In this document: positions 45,136 to 56,597 of the stretch, one piece after another | How positions within the stretch are numbered: the first letter of the stretch is position 1 | Layout of the letters: each line of letters begins with the position of its first letter | Origin: Fusarium oxysporum f. sp. lycopersici 4287 | Lineage: Eukaryota; Ascomycota; Sordariomycetes; Hypocreales; Nectriaceae | Assembly: GCF_000149955.1 (NCBI RefSeq) | Contig: NC_030993.1 | Span: 1,852,081-1,916,080, forward strand | Direction: 5' to 3' | Length of the DNA stretch: 64,000 nt | Notes under the pieces: generated by a model | What the model was told of the DNA's origin: nothing | The model's database searches: none | Seen by the model: only the letters and a program-made list of their open reading frames with translations | Position numbers and translations under genes: made by a program

Positions 45136-46047
45136 ATACAGTCGTTGACAAGGAAGGTATGTAGCGTTGTGGCTGCTATTTGATGGGTGAGGTTGTGGTG
45201 GGCTAAATTTTGGCGGAGCTAGGTCGGAAAATTTTGGCCGGCTTGGTCAGCATAAGAGGATGAGGAAGAAGGCAAATAAATGTGAGACTGTAAATTTCGA
45301 GGCTGCATATAAGGTTACAATATTAACAGAAGATAAAATAAAATAAAAAAGCAGATTCAGCTCTATCATTAAATTATAATTACCTTCGTTGGGTCAATGT
45401 TAATAAAGTGAAATATTCACTAAGCGTAAAAGAACTCAGCCCCGCCAAACCAGTAAATGGTAATACAAGACGTCTGAAATGAACAAAACACCGACATAGG
45501 AACAAAGACGTAAAATACTCTATTGAAGTACCCTTGAGATATCTTGAGAGTTCTTTCCGGAATGGCTTTTGATAGCTAATCCTAAGCCGATGCAGAGAAT
45601 GACAAAATATTTGCAGATTACATAGCACAGAGCACAGAGCACAGAGCACTATGAGATGATAACACATCATTTCAAGATGGTGTGTCACGGCGCGCCTTGG
45701 TAGGTCCTTATGATAACAGTAATAGCTTATCATAAGTCTATAAACACAACACGCTGAGCATTCTATATCATACCCATAATCTTCATAATAGAACAGCGGC
45801 AATCTCATGCCAAAGATTTAGTATCTTCAAATGTGCCAACCAATGGTAGAGCTCCCAAGGGTCCACGACCCCTCCATCCCACTGCCCAAGCACGTAAGCT
45901 TGGTCATGGCGGCGGGGTAGGTAGTTCCAAGTTGCGCTGAGGACTAAGGTAGACACGGCAGATATTTCCTCGCGACGACGATAACCTCTCATTCCCATCA
46001 ACGTTCCAAGTCCTTGCTCAAACTAATCTCGGTTTCAATTCGTCAAT
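45136..46047. other. Intergenic region between divergent ataxin-10-like and MTAP genes
   Basis: Shared upstream region. It contains a seven-base tandem repeat (AGCACAG) at 45624-45649 and an A/T-rich stretch at 45300-45380. No further gene is supported. Confidence 0.55.
45624..45649. repeat. AGCACAG tandem repeat (3.7 copies)
   Basis: Three perfect copies and one partial copy of a seven-base unit. Confidence 0.9.
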
Positions 46048-47101
46048 ATGGGTGACCTCCCCACTACGTTCGACAGTGTGTAGACTACCTTATCCGTCCG
46101 TATCCATCAATATAGGCGCAATACTGATTCTCACATCACCCTCATAGAGCCTGTCCATATCGCCGTGATTGGCGGTACTGGTCTCGGTCAGCTCGAAGGC
46201 TTCGAGCCCGTCGCTGCTCTCAACCCTATTACACCTTGGGGACACCCGGCCTCGCCGATCCAGATCCTCTCCCACAAAGGTGGCTACGTCGCTTTCCTTG
46301 CTCGCCATGGTGTTCACCATCAGTTTGCTCCTCACGAGGTCCCGAACCGCGCAAACATCGCTGCTCTACGACATATTGGTGTTAGATCCGTCATTGCCTT
46401 CTCTGCCGTCGGTTCCTTGCAAGAGGAGATCAAGCCTATGGACTTTGTCGTCCCGGACCAGGTCATTGATCGCACAAAGGGTATCCGTCCCTTTACCTTC
46501 TTTGAGGGTGGTGTAGTTGGACACGTTGGCTTTGCCGACCCTTTCGATGCAGGCCTTGCTAAGGTGGTCAAGGCTTGTGCAGCTCATATGGAGGGTGACG
46601 GCGTCGTCTTGCACGAGAAGGGCACGGTCATTGTAATGGGTAAGAGACCTGTTGAAGCAGTGCCAGTTACCTAATCATCCTCTGACAAACAATCTAGAAG
46701 GACCGCAGTTCTCAACCCGCGCCGAGTCGAACATGTATCGATCGTGGGGAGGATCTGTTATCAACATGTCGACCCTTCCTGAAGCCAAGCTTGCCCGCGA
46801 GGCCGAGCTGGCCTACCAGGTGATTGCCATGGCCACCGACTATGATTGCTGGCATTCGTTTGAGGATGTTAATGTCGAGCTGGTCATCAAGTACATGAAG
46901 GCTAACAACGAAAATGCCAAGCGACTCGTAGCGGGTGTCTTGGATCGACTTGGTGAGCTCGAGAACAGCGACCTGGTCCAAGCGAAGCACTGGGCTGGTG
47001 CCTCTCAAGGAGCCGTCAAGTTCATGACCAAGCCAGCTGGCCGTGATCCCGAGGCCATGAAGAAGGTCGAATACCTTTTCCCTGGCTTCTGGGAGGAATA
47101 A
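46048..47101 (+). CDS. MEU1: S-methyl-5'-thioadenosine phosphorylase (methionine salvage)
   Basis: Cleaves methylthioadenosine with phosphate to adenine and methylthioribose 1-phosphate, the first step of methionine salvage. Exons are 46048-46075, 46148-46639 and 46698-47101, giving 307 residues. The 28-nt first exon uses a GTGTGT donor and yields MGDLPTTFDKPVHIAVIGG. Family motifs are IGGTGLGQLEGFEP (phosphate loop), FLARHGVHHQFAPHEVPNRA, IAFSAVGSLQEEIKPMDFVV, EGPQFSTRAESNMYRSWGG, and NMSTLPEAKLAREAELAYQV with the nucleobase-contact Asp in ATDYDCWH. The C-terminus is intact. Exact splice choice at the first intron is ambiguous by a few bases because GT occurs three times. The chosen site keeps the conserved lysine. 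Confidence 0.96.
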
Positions 47102-48245
47102 ACCCAAGGTAGTCAAAAGCAGAAAGAGACGGATATTCGAGGGTAAACCAAAGTACGTAGACAAAGACAGATAGGCTTTTGCTGTGATAGAGGCGTTATT
47201 GTAAAGCGGCGGAACAATCATTGGTCATCGATATGAGTTCGAAATCCATGCGCCTGCTTGCTCGTTGATGAGATATTTAGAATCATGCACTCGTCCGTCA
47301 ATGGGCACAAAGACCCAATTGAGGTCAGAATAACGTGAGCTATTGAGAGCACAGGTCCAATTGCTGTTGATCAGAACTTCTTGATAGGACAGTAAAGTAT
47401 GCCCACGACGTCACCAGGCCACGACACGATAGTCAATGGGTGTTGAATGACCCCTGGTCCCTGACAAGGGTTCGTTGCTGCATCGTCCACACCCGAGGCT
47501 CATGGCTGAAGATGGCTTTTTTTTGTGGCAGTCGATTTCTGGTGTCACGCTTTGATGTCCTGTTTTCTCTTTTGTTTCCTCAGGCCCTGCATATGCCCGT
47601 TGATGTGGCAAAAGCGGCTCTTAGGTTGTTTGTCCGGCCCACTACGTCGCATGCATTGATGCTTCTCATGTCTGGCGTTTTTGCCGTGAAGCATTGAGGC
47701 CCGAGCATTGGCATACCGTACTGTAAGAACAACTCAGGATATGAGCTGTAAAGTTCTCGGGACCACAATTACTAGCTTTTCAAGCGTCGTTCCTGTGCCT
47801 TGTATCCATGTTCGTGAATCATAAATCGGCAACGGCCCGCCCTGAAAGGCAGATGTCTGCCAGGGCCCTGGTCAAATGCTACCTGACATTTCTTGCAGCT
47901 CACATTAGCCTTGCAGCGCGGGTGGTCGCTGTACAACGAACGTCCATGAAGATGTCTTGTTATAACAGAAGATCTTCACACTCTCAACCCCTGAGCACCT
48001 CTTGAGTGTTGACGACAACCCCTTGTACTTAGTGATGCAATAATTTGGGTGTGTCACTTGTTTGAATAATAACTCAATCGTCTTACCTGCGGGCTGTCCG
48101 TGTACAGAATATGGGCCGAAATCATGAACTTCGGCACAGCGAAGGGGCGTAGCTGTCCACCACACCCTCCTGGATGCGCGTGCTTTAAAAACGTAAGACG
48201 CCGCTCGGCTGCATTTTGAAAGAGGTTCGTTCGATCAACAAGATT

Positions 48246-48397
48246 NNNNNNNNNNNNNNNNNNNNNNNNNNNNNNNNNNNNNNNNNNNNNNNNNNNNNNN
48301 NNNNNNNNNNNNNNNNNNNNNNNNNNNNNNNNNNNNNNNNNNNNNNNNNNNNNNNNNNNNNNNNNNNNNNNNNNNNNNNNNNNNNNNNNNNNNNNNN
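48246..48397. other. Assembly gap (N)
   Basis: A run of 152 N in the gene-poor interval. Confidence 0.99.
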
Positions 48398-51300
48398 TTT
48401 TCTCTTTTGTACTGACCATTTTACGCTCTACCTTTGTTCGCTGAAGAATTGACTGACTAAGGTATCTTGAATCTCTGGACATCAGAGCACCTCGACAAGG
48501 TTTTGAAATCAAGCCTAGACGCGTATTCCAGGCGCTGTCCTCAGACCAAATTGAACTACTTTATAATAGGCGGTCTCAGTGAGACATCTTCACTTACAAT
48601 GTTGCGATATGTGAGTTTAGTTGATTGAGGCAATATGAATCAGCACAAAGTGAGTATACATTGGATGACTGTCCAGCATATCCGGCTATTCGTCAGAGTC
48701 ACCTCCCTCGTTGTTTAACGAACATTCTCTTGTCCATTATTACAGACTTGGTGCCCAGCCTTCACCTCCTGACACCCAGTCATGGTAGGCGGAGCTACCG
48801 GCAGCCTCGAAAGGCTGGCTGAGAGCAGTGTGGGACAAGCCACCCCTAAAGGCGACGTTAATGAAGAAGGTAAACTGGACTTGCAGGCCGACCCGAAATA
48901 CGCCGGTCCCCGTGTTGACAGGTCCGGGGTGTGACAGTTTCCGTCCACGTCGACTCCGTGGTCACGGCGCAAGCACAGGCTTTCGGCGCGGGATAGCGGA
49001 GCACTTGAAACTAGAAAGATCCGAGTTTGGCAATGCTTGAGAGCTGTAAAGGACTTAGCACACTAGCCATGGACTGGGTATTGACTGATGGGTGGCTCAT
49101 GGTATCAAGTCATTCCCGAGGCACTACCAGAGAGTCAGAATCCACAGCATAGAGACTATCCGTAATATGCAGAAGGATAGCTGAAATGAACCAACACCCC
49201 ATGTTATCCACAGAAATCACCACGGCATGTCATATTTGCTTTTGTGTTGTGTGCTTTTCTTCTTCTTTTCTTCAGCTGCTGTGTCGAGTATTATCGCTCA
49301 ACCAACCCCTTCGCTCGATCTCGAGTTCTAAGGCACGAACAGCGTTGTCCAGCTGAAAGCTCTAGAATATCTCGGTTTTACTGCTGATGTGAATCCATAC
49401 AGGACGATGACTTGATAGGAGAGAACTGGTTCTGTGAAAAGCAGAATGGCGGCGGAGTCAACGATTATACCTTGACTCGCGTGCACACGCAACACTACAC
49501 TGTTATGCGTCCAATTCTTGGCTCCAGCTTGGCCATCACTGACTCAATAGTGCGTCGTTCCTCACCTACGCCTTAGAGCTGCGTTACCAAGCGCTGTCAA
49601 AGCATGGGCCCGCAGAGATTATGCTCTTGTGTGGATTTCCATTTACCGGTCTCGAAGGAGAACATGAGGTTGACGTAGATTGCAGTAGCTGCGACACCAG
49701 CGAGTGAAGGTCTTCTTTTTGTAAACGGTTGGCTCTCTATGAAGATCCGATATTCGCGCTCTCTTCTTAGGCTAAATGCGGTGTGTTTTGTGAAGTATTC
49801 GAGGCCTCGACAGCCCTGAGCTCTGTCGTACAATATACAACGCACGGATATAGCAGCTGAGTTAAAGATCGACGGGCGTCAACATGCGTGTCTTCCTGGG
49901 CGGGTATCAGTACTATGTTAATCCCACGTGGCATGTGACAGACTGGAAGAAGCAAGGAGAAGGAATATCAATGCTCATCAAGACAGAAAACACGCAAGAC
50001 GTTGTTGGCTGTAAGACAAGCCAGGGTGCAGCGGCGCATTTGGAAACAATAACAACGTCTCTGGAGGACCAACGTGCAGGGAATTTGCGAGGCTAATAAG
50101 CGATAGTGCCGTGGCTTGCTTGTCAAGTATCGTCGAGTACTGGAAAAACCATTGCACTGTGACGATGCTGGCTTCTCATTTGTCCATCATAACTGACAGA
50201 ACTGCATCGCTAAAGCCCGAGAGGCTTAACAAAGACCGGCGGGTTGTTTCCCGGTCGAATGGCAGCGTAAGCGAGCCGGCAATAGTATTATACCTGGGAG
50301 TTGTAAGTTTGCGCAAGGATGGAAGGTTAATAATGTATGGATGTTCATGTAAATGTCTTGGATCTCGGATCACGCTTAAGTGAACCGCGGCCTCGTAATT
50401 GGCCTCGGCTAGCGATCCAGCAGGCACGATCAACTGCTCCTGCTGTTTCCGTGTTAGGTCCTTTTGGGGCCATCACTGTGAATTGAGGTCTTGGCGTCCA
50501 ACATATCACATACACAGAGTATCATGACATGACACGACATTACATTACATTGCATTGGATATGACTCCGTATATTGGACATTAACCGTGCCGTGTCTTGT
50601 CTTGTCGTGTCTCGTTTATTGAGCAGTTAAAGAGCTCAAGGACAAGGATCGCCTGATATGATCAGCATCATCACCACTAACAAACTGATTTTCAGCGGTA
50701 ACAGGGAAAAGGAAAGGTTAATTGCTCGCTACTCCACATGCCGTGGCATGAATTGTGGTTCTCTCCATGCTTGTTTTGCTTTTTTGAGGCTCTCTCGACT
50801 TGGCAGCTTCAATTCAACTTGGACGACGTGAGCTCTCTGTGGTGAAAAGAAATGAACAGACAATAGTGCGTTGAGTTGTGTGTCCTAAAATGCATGGAAT
50901 TGGTCGGTATATTGAGGATTGTAACATAGCCATCTCAATTAGGCTATCGGCGATTTCATAGCTTGTTGTTCATGTTGTGTGTTGTCCTGTGCGTGCGTTG
51001 TGTGCTATTCCCCCTGTCCATGCCCTGGTTTCTCGCTTGACCATTGCGGTACCGCCCAACAAAGACCCCGTCCACATCCAAAAGGCAACTATTGACGTGA
51101 CAGCACGGAATACCGTCCTGAAGGACATCACATGAGACGGTAATGTTGGTGATAAAGCAGTGGCTAAGAAGAAACTAACTATAGGTAGCCCTAACCAGTA
51201 TCTTGGGAGTGGCAAATCAATCAAGGCCCTGGGGACGCCCACAGCCTTTCGGCCCTGAAGTCCGGTGGAGTCTAGAGAGAATACCTGTGCAGGCAGACAA

Positions 51301-51866
51301 CACCATTAGAGAGGATCCTGTTGTGTTACCACACCTCACCTACCCCAAGACAGGGTGACAACCCCCAATCGCGATCTATCGGGCTGCTTGCTGGCAAGAC
51401 ACAGCCCAGGATGTGATGTGGGTGAGCATCTAACATACGCTGTCTTCAATCCAGAACATATCTGCCTTCCGATTTATAGAAGGCATCAGTTTTGTCGCTT
51501 TCAAAGACCAACAGGCAATACCAAGCGGATTTTATGTCCCTAAACTTTTAGCCTAACTCTCGGTGCCTAAGTAGGAGCACCTTGTTTCTTATGATCTGAC
51601 GGCATCTGGCCCTGCTATAAGGCTGTAGAGCAGTGTTATGATTGTGAGCGACCCTCCATCGCTATAGAAGGGTGTGTGCACCCACAGGGAAACCTGTCGA
51701 TCGAAATCTATCAATCCACCCCGCTTACTGTACATTGGTAGGGAGGTGCTCTCTTAGTATTACCGATAGCGTTCATTATCATGGCCATGCAAGGCTCTGT
51801 CCTGTCATCGGACGTGATCGAGCTCTCGTCAGAGGCAGTGCATAATGACCAATATACGCTATCTTG

Positions 51867-51989
51867 NNNNNNNNNNNNNNNNNNNNNNNNNNNNNNNNNN
51901 NNNNNNNNNNNNNNNNNNNNNNNNNNNNNNNNNNNNNNNNNNNNNNNNNNNNNNNNNNNNNNNNNNNNNNNNNNNNNNNNNNNNNNNNN
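51867..51989. other. Assembly gap (N)
   Basis: A run of 123 N in the gene-poor interval. Confidence 0.99.
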
Positions 51990-52629
51990 CTAAGATCATA
52001 GAGGGGTGGCATGCTTACAACGTCACTAATCAGAACCCATGATAATGGTTGGACATTCTATTGTGTAAACTTGCGCTCTTAACACTTGAGTTGAAGCCGA
52101 ATCGATATGGATCATTGGAACAGTCAGTGACGGGAATAGAAACAAGATGACGAAAACCAGAGTAAGAAGGTTACAAGTCTGTTGTAAAGTGGACAGCTGA
52201 TGGCCGACGAATATCGCCGGCCGCACACGCTGCGTTGACAGATATTTACTACCTGCCTTTCATAGAGCCTATTCATGCATTAATATCTTCTTGCTATAGG
52301 AAATGCCTTGCCGGTGAGAATCAATAATTCCAGAGGCCCCAATTAAGTCTGGGCGGGCCGCGGGAAGAAAAGGAAACCATTTTAGCACCACGGGAGTTCC
52401 CTTCCTTGCCCTTAGTTGAAGTCTACCTTGGCCAAGACTTACGTACAGACAAACGAGCCCCATCAAGAACGTTGAAACTTGAGTTCAATGCTTGAGGCGG
52501 CCACAGGGTCCAGAGTTCACCGTGCTTAAGATTGAGCTTCCGAATTCACACATCATCTTATAGAAGCCGGGGGTATATTGCCAGGTACTGGAAGCCTTCC
52601 AGCTCATGAGTTTAGTTCAGTTCGGTTTA

Positions 52630-52670
52630 GTTTAGTGTCAGTTTGGTGTCAGTTTAGTGTCAGTTTAGTG
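52630..52670. repeat. 11-bp minisatellite GTTTAGTGTCA (3.7 copies)
   Basis: Tandem units at 52630-52640, 52641-52651 (one substitution), 52652-52662 and a partial copy to 52670. Confidence 0.92.
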
Positions 52671-55133
52671 CAATCGAACCCTTGCAATAGCGGCGGGCTA
52701 TTTTTCTGCATCTCACTCTTGCAGCACACCTCCGCTTCAAGACGAACCACATTGGATCAGAGGAGTGGGCACCTTTTTGACAAATCCTGACTGGATACTC
52801 CGAAACAAACATCTTCATGTACAGGGATCTCTTGCGGAATCCATCTGAACTCCAACTCTGTCAGACTTTTCAACCGCACTGCTTCGCTACACGTACGCAG
52901 TATGTCCAGTAGCAACTGCAGCAGCTTGACAGGTACGCAATCTTCCCCACCGCCTCCATATCACAGGCCATCGAGAGATGCAACAATGATCTGTGCCGCG
53001 GTAGAATGGGGCATAATTGGGGCCGAGCCTGGTCAAGCAGCCGGAGAGCATGCTCTTTCCAATGATAAATCAACAGGCGGTCAAGGTGTTGAGATTCCAC
53101 CGTGGGACAACGACAATGGCATGCTCCATCCTCGGAAAGACTCGCCTTTGTTGCTCGACATTCGCAGCAGGACCCCAGACGATTTGCACCAAGGGTCCTA
53201 AACAGAACAGCTGAGGGTGTCAGGAACCGCCGTTGAGATAGCACTGGGGATCAATAACGCCATTGTACTACCCACAGAATGAAACCATCACGCTTTCAGT
53301 CCAAGAAGGGAAATGACTCAAAGCTTTGTAACCAATGGAGTCCGACCTGGACCACGCTATCTTCCCATCTGTCACGCTCATGCTGCTTGCTCTCTAGCTC
53401 GAGCGGGATCCGTCTCAAACCATGACGTGCATCTACTTGCCTCCCACCGTCCAGGGCTGGTCAGATTGGGGGTGAGCAAAGTGCCCTGCCAGACCCTACC
53501 CTTTAGTGCAGCCACCTGGCCTGAGAATAACTTCAAGGCTCTCTCTTCTCTGTGCCAAAGTGACCAGTCATCTGCTCAAAACCGGCTACCAACTTCACCT
53601 GACTTTCCACAGACCACAGCAAACGAGACATGGAAGGGGAAAATAGCGCCCGGCACGGCTAAAACGGGCGAAGGCGGGCCCGTGGGGATAAAGATGGGTC
53701 ATGCAGATACCTGAGAGCAATTCATCATTGGATTGAGTTCATATCACCGCGTTGAAGCAGTTGGGATGTGCTGGTGCCTTGAAGCCTGCCGCGGGTTGGC
53801 TTGTGCTGTGTTTTACGAGTTTTGCAACACAACCTCGAGCAATTGTGGAGGAGACCTGGACACAGGCCACAGGCCCCAAATGCCTAAATGGGCTCTTGTT
53901 TCTCACCACATCCTGGAGCCTCATTAGCGCTCTCTGCAGGGGCATGGTCCGCCTAGGTACCGTAGCATGTGGTTAAAGCCGAAGCTGAAGTATCTACATG
54001 AGTGCAAAAGATGAGCTGAGTTTCATGTCAGTCGACGCATGGCACTTGTAAGACTAATACGAGAGCGAGACACACGAAACAAGGTAAACAACACTATAAA
54101 TTGATTTTCAGTACTGAAAGGAAGAAGAAAAAAGAAAGCAGGCAGCTCCAAAGAGCGAAAACAAGGGTCTTGATAACTTTCCCAGCACATACCGGAACCC
54201 CATGTCTCATGGTGGGGATGTCAATGTCGAAGCATGAGAATGCCACCCTCCACGCGCTCGCCCTAATGTAGGATGAACCACTTCTGGTCAGGTCTGGGAC
54301 ACGGCCAAGATCCATCCCATTTTATTCTACCACCTTACGCACCCAAACACACTCCAAGTGCTGGGGTATAGCTATGGGTATGGGCGTGTTATCCAGCAGC
54401 AGACCAAGCTGCATTGCCTAGCATGCACTGCACTGGTACTGACGTTGAGCTGTCAAAACGGCACCTCAGAAAAAAAAAAAAAGAATCAGACATTGCGCTG
54501 CTTTGTTTCAACAGACAGGATCCACGCTGCCACAGCGGCAATTCTCTCTCCTTTCCTCTTGAATCGTCTCGAATCAGATCGACTCAAATCATATCACGGC
54601 CCTTGCCTGCCTGCCTGTCTCGTTTGCCCTCACACATTCCTATCGTCTGCGGCCCTTCTTCGACTCATCCCTGGGCGGTCGTCTCCATTGAGCAGTGACA
54701 GCCGGTAGCAGTGGCCGGTGTCTACCAGTAACTTGACAGCGGTAGTAATCACAGTAACCGCCTTCTCGCATCTGCTTGCCGGGTATAAAATCGGGAAGAG
54801 CGTGTCCTGAATCGCAATCTCTTCCTCCTTCACTCGCTAGTATCGAGGTTTATTGTAGACGATCTCAACCGCCAATACCTTTCCACAAACCCGTTTTTGA
54901 ATACAACACTGGCATATCGTATCGTGCCGTGCTGTAACCTATCATTCCACATCGCGCTCTTTTTTTCCCCCTTGAATCTTCCTAAGTGGTATTGTTGACC
55001 CCGAGTCGTGGAATTGTTTTGTGCGTGCTGGACCCTGTTAACCTTGGAAGTATAGTCACACACTCCTCCGATTTTGCATACCGACATTGGAAAAACGAAT
55101 ACCTGGATTGATTGATGTCCTTCGATTGCCGTG

Positions 55134-56425
55134 ATGGATCCCAAGAATGATGCTCCCGCGCATGGAGCCGTAGTCGATATCGGCGGTAGCAACATGTATG
55201 ACGGCATTGGCAAGCGATTGCAAGAGGCCCTCACGGCTCCATACTCTCCAACCTCCAAACCCACGCTGCCCGACGAATTACTGTACGACGATGTCGGGTT
55301 GCCGATCTGGAATCAGATCATCTTCACCCCTGAATTTTATCAGACTCATGACGAGATTGCCTTGTTTGATAAGCATGGCGCCGATGTTGCTGCGCGATGC
55401 CCAGCTGGTGTCACAATTATCGATCTAGGAGCTGGGTTAGTTTATCCTCTATTGCCCCGCACTCTGCCCACCCTCAATGAGTGGTGGCTGTAAGCTTACC
55501 CTGTCCATACTAACACGACCCCATCCAGTGACACTCGCAAGGTTGGTCACCTTCTCGCAGCCTTTGAAAAGGACAAAGTTCCCGCCAAGTACCTCGCATT
55601 GGACATCTCCAGATCGTCGCTGAATCACAATGTCAAATACCTCGTGGAGCAGCACTCGAGCCCTGAGTCTTCAGTGACCTGTGCTGGTATCTGGGGTACC
55701 TTTGGCGATGGCATGAGCTATATCCAAAAGATCTCGACACCCCGTCTCTTCCTCTCGCTAGGTTCGGTTCTCTGTAACGATCCTTGGCCTGAAGCACTCG
55801 CTCACCTGAAGTTCTGGGCCGATGCCTTGCGGCCTGACGACTTGCTTCTAATTGGAATGGACGGCCACACTCTTCCCAACAACAAGGAGAAGATCTGGAA
55901 CGCCTACCACTCTTGCGACGACCTCTACCACAAGTTCTTCTTGAATGGCTTCAAACATGCCAATCGTCTGGCAGGTGAGGAATGGTTTCGTGAGGAGGAT
56001 TGGGAACTCCTCGCGCAATTGGAGGATGAGCCCACTACTCGTCATCGCTTCTTCTTCCGGGCCAAGAAAGATGTGAAGCTTAAGAAGATGAGCCGCATCA
56101 TCCAGAAAGGCGAAGAGTTCGACTGGTTTGATTCTCACAAGTACGGCGAAGATAACGTGCGCCTCATGTGCTATAAGGCAGGACTGAGCGTAATCGATGT
56201 CTGGCAAGCCCCAGGATCGGAGTTCCGTAAGTTCCCTCCTATTAATGCCCTCTGGCGATTTCTTCTTTCTTTCTTTCTTTCTTTCTTCCCTTCTTTTTTT
56301 TCTTCTCTCTCTTCTTTTACGATTTTCATACTGACTTGTTTTCAGGACAATATCTCGTTCGCCGTAAGGACAGCAAGGACCAGCGAGACGACGCCGACAG
56401 TGCCGTCTCAGGAGTCAGTTACTAA
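55134..56425 (+). CDS. EasF/EgtD-type SAM-dependent methyltransferase (histidine-specific methyltransferase family)
   Basis: The family N-methylates amino acids such as histidine (EgtD, ergothioneine) or dimethylallyltryptophan (EasF/FgaMT, ergot alkaloids). Exons are 55134-55435, 55529-56226 and 56346-56425, giving 359 residues, close to FgaMT (about 340). Seen in order: ELLYDDVGLPIWNQIIFTPE, the SAM motif TIIDLGAGDTRKVGHLLAAF created by splicing, YLALDISRSSLNHNVKYL, CAGIWGTFGDGMSYI, LSLGSVLCNDPWPEAL, DDLLLIGMDGH, and YHKFFLNGFKHANRLAG. The last exon encodes QYLVRRKDSKDQRD and a short acidic tail. It is a stand-alone methyltransferase: no sulfoxide synthase or DinB domain as in Egt1, and no ergot genes nearby. 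Substrate is therefore unassigned. It converges on a Fungal_trans_2 regulator, whose stop lies 172 nt away. The last intron has a (TTTC)n tract. Confidence 0.9.
56262..56300 (+). repeat. TTTC/CT-rich tract in last intron
   Basis: A (TTTC)n run followed by a T- and C-rich stretch, in the second intron of the methyltransferase gene. Confidence 0.85.
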
Positions 56426-56597
56426 TCTGTCTCCGCGGCTGGCCGCTACCATCACATCTAATTCCTAAAAGAATTCTCACCAAAAAGGCGGGCAACTATT
56501 GCTGAGATATCTGCGGACAGTACCTTTTTACGAGTAAGGGAAGGCATTGTAATCCCAAAATGGATGGACAGATCAAAGTTTTGTTCGTTGCGTTTCG

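Larger units (their letters stand above)
47102..55133. other. Eight-kilobase gene-poor interval with two assembly gaps
   Basis: No frame shows a protein family, and no pair of frames could be joined by convincing introns into one. No long terminal repeats, terminal inverted repeats or transposase motifs were recognised. The base composition is near that of flanking non-coding DNA rather than strongly AT-rich. Contents noted: N gaps at 48246-48397 and 51867-51989, and an 11-bp minisatellite at 52630-52670. The stretch after about 54470 is C/T-rich and leader-like for the methyltransferase gene. Confidence 0.5.

Noticed and set aside
53313..53714. Plus-strand frame of 133 codons in the gene-poor interval
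   Set aside because: No motif, no relation to neighbouring frames, low-complexity residues; indistinguishable from chance.
47102..55133. Possible transposon relic
   Set aside because: No terminal repeats, target-site duplications, reverse transcriptase or transposase motifs could be identified.
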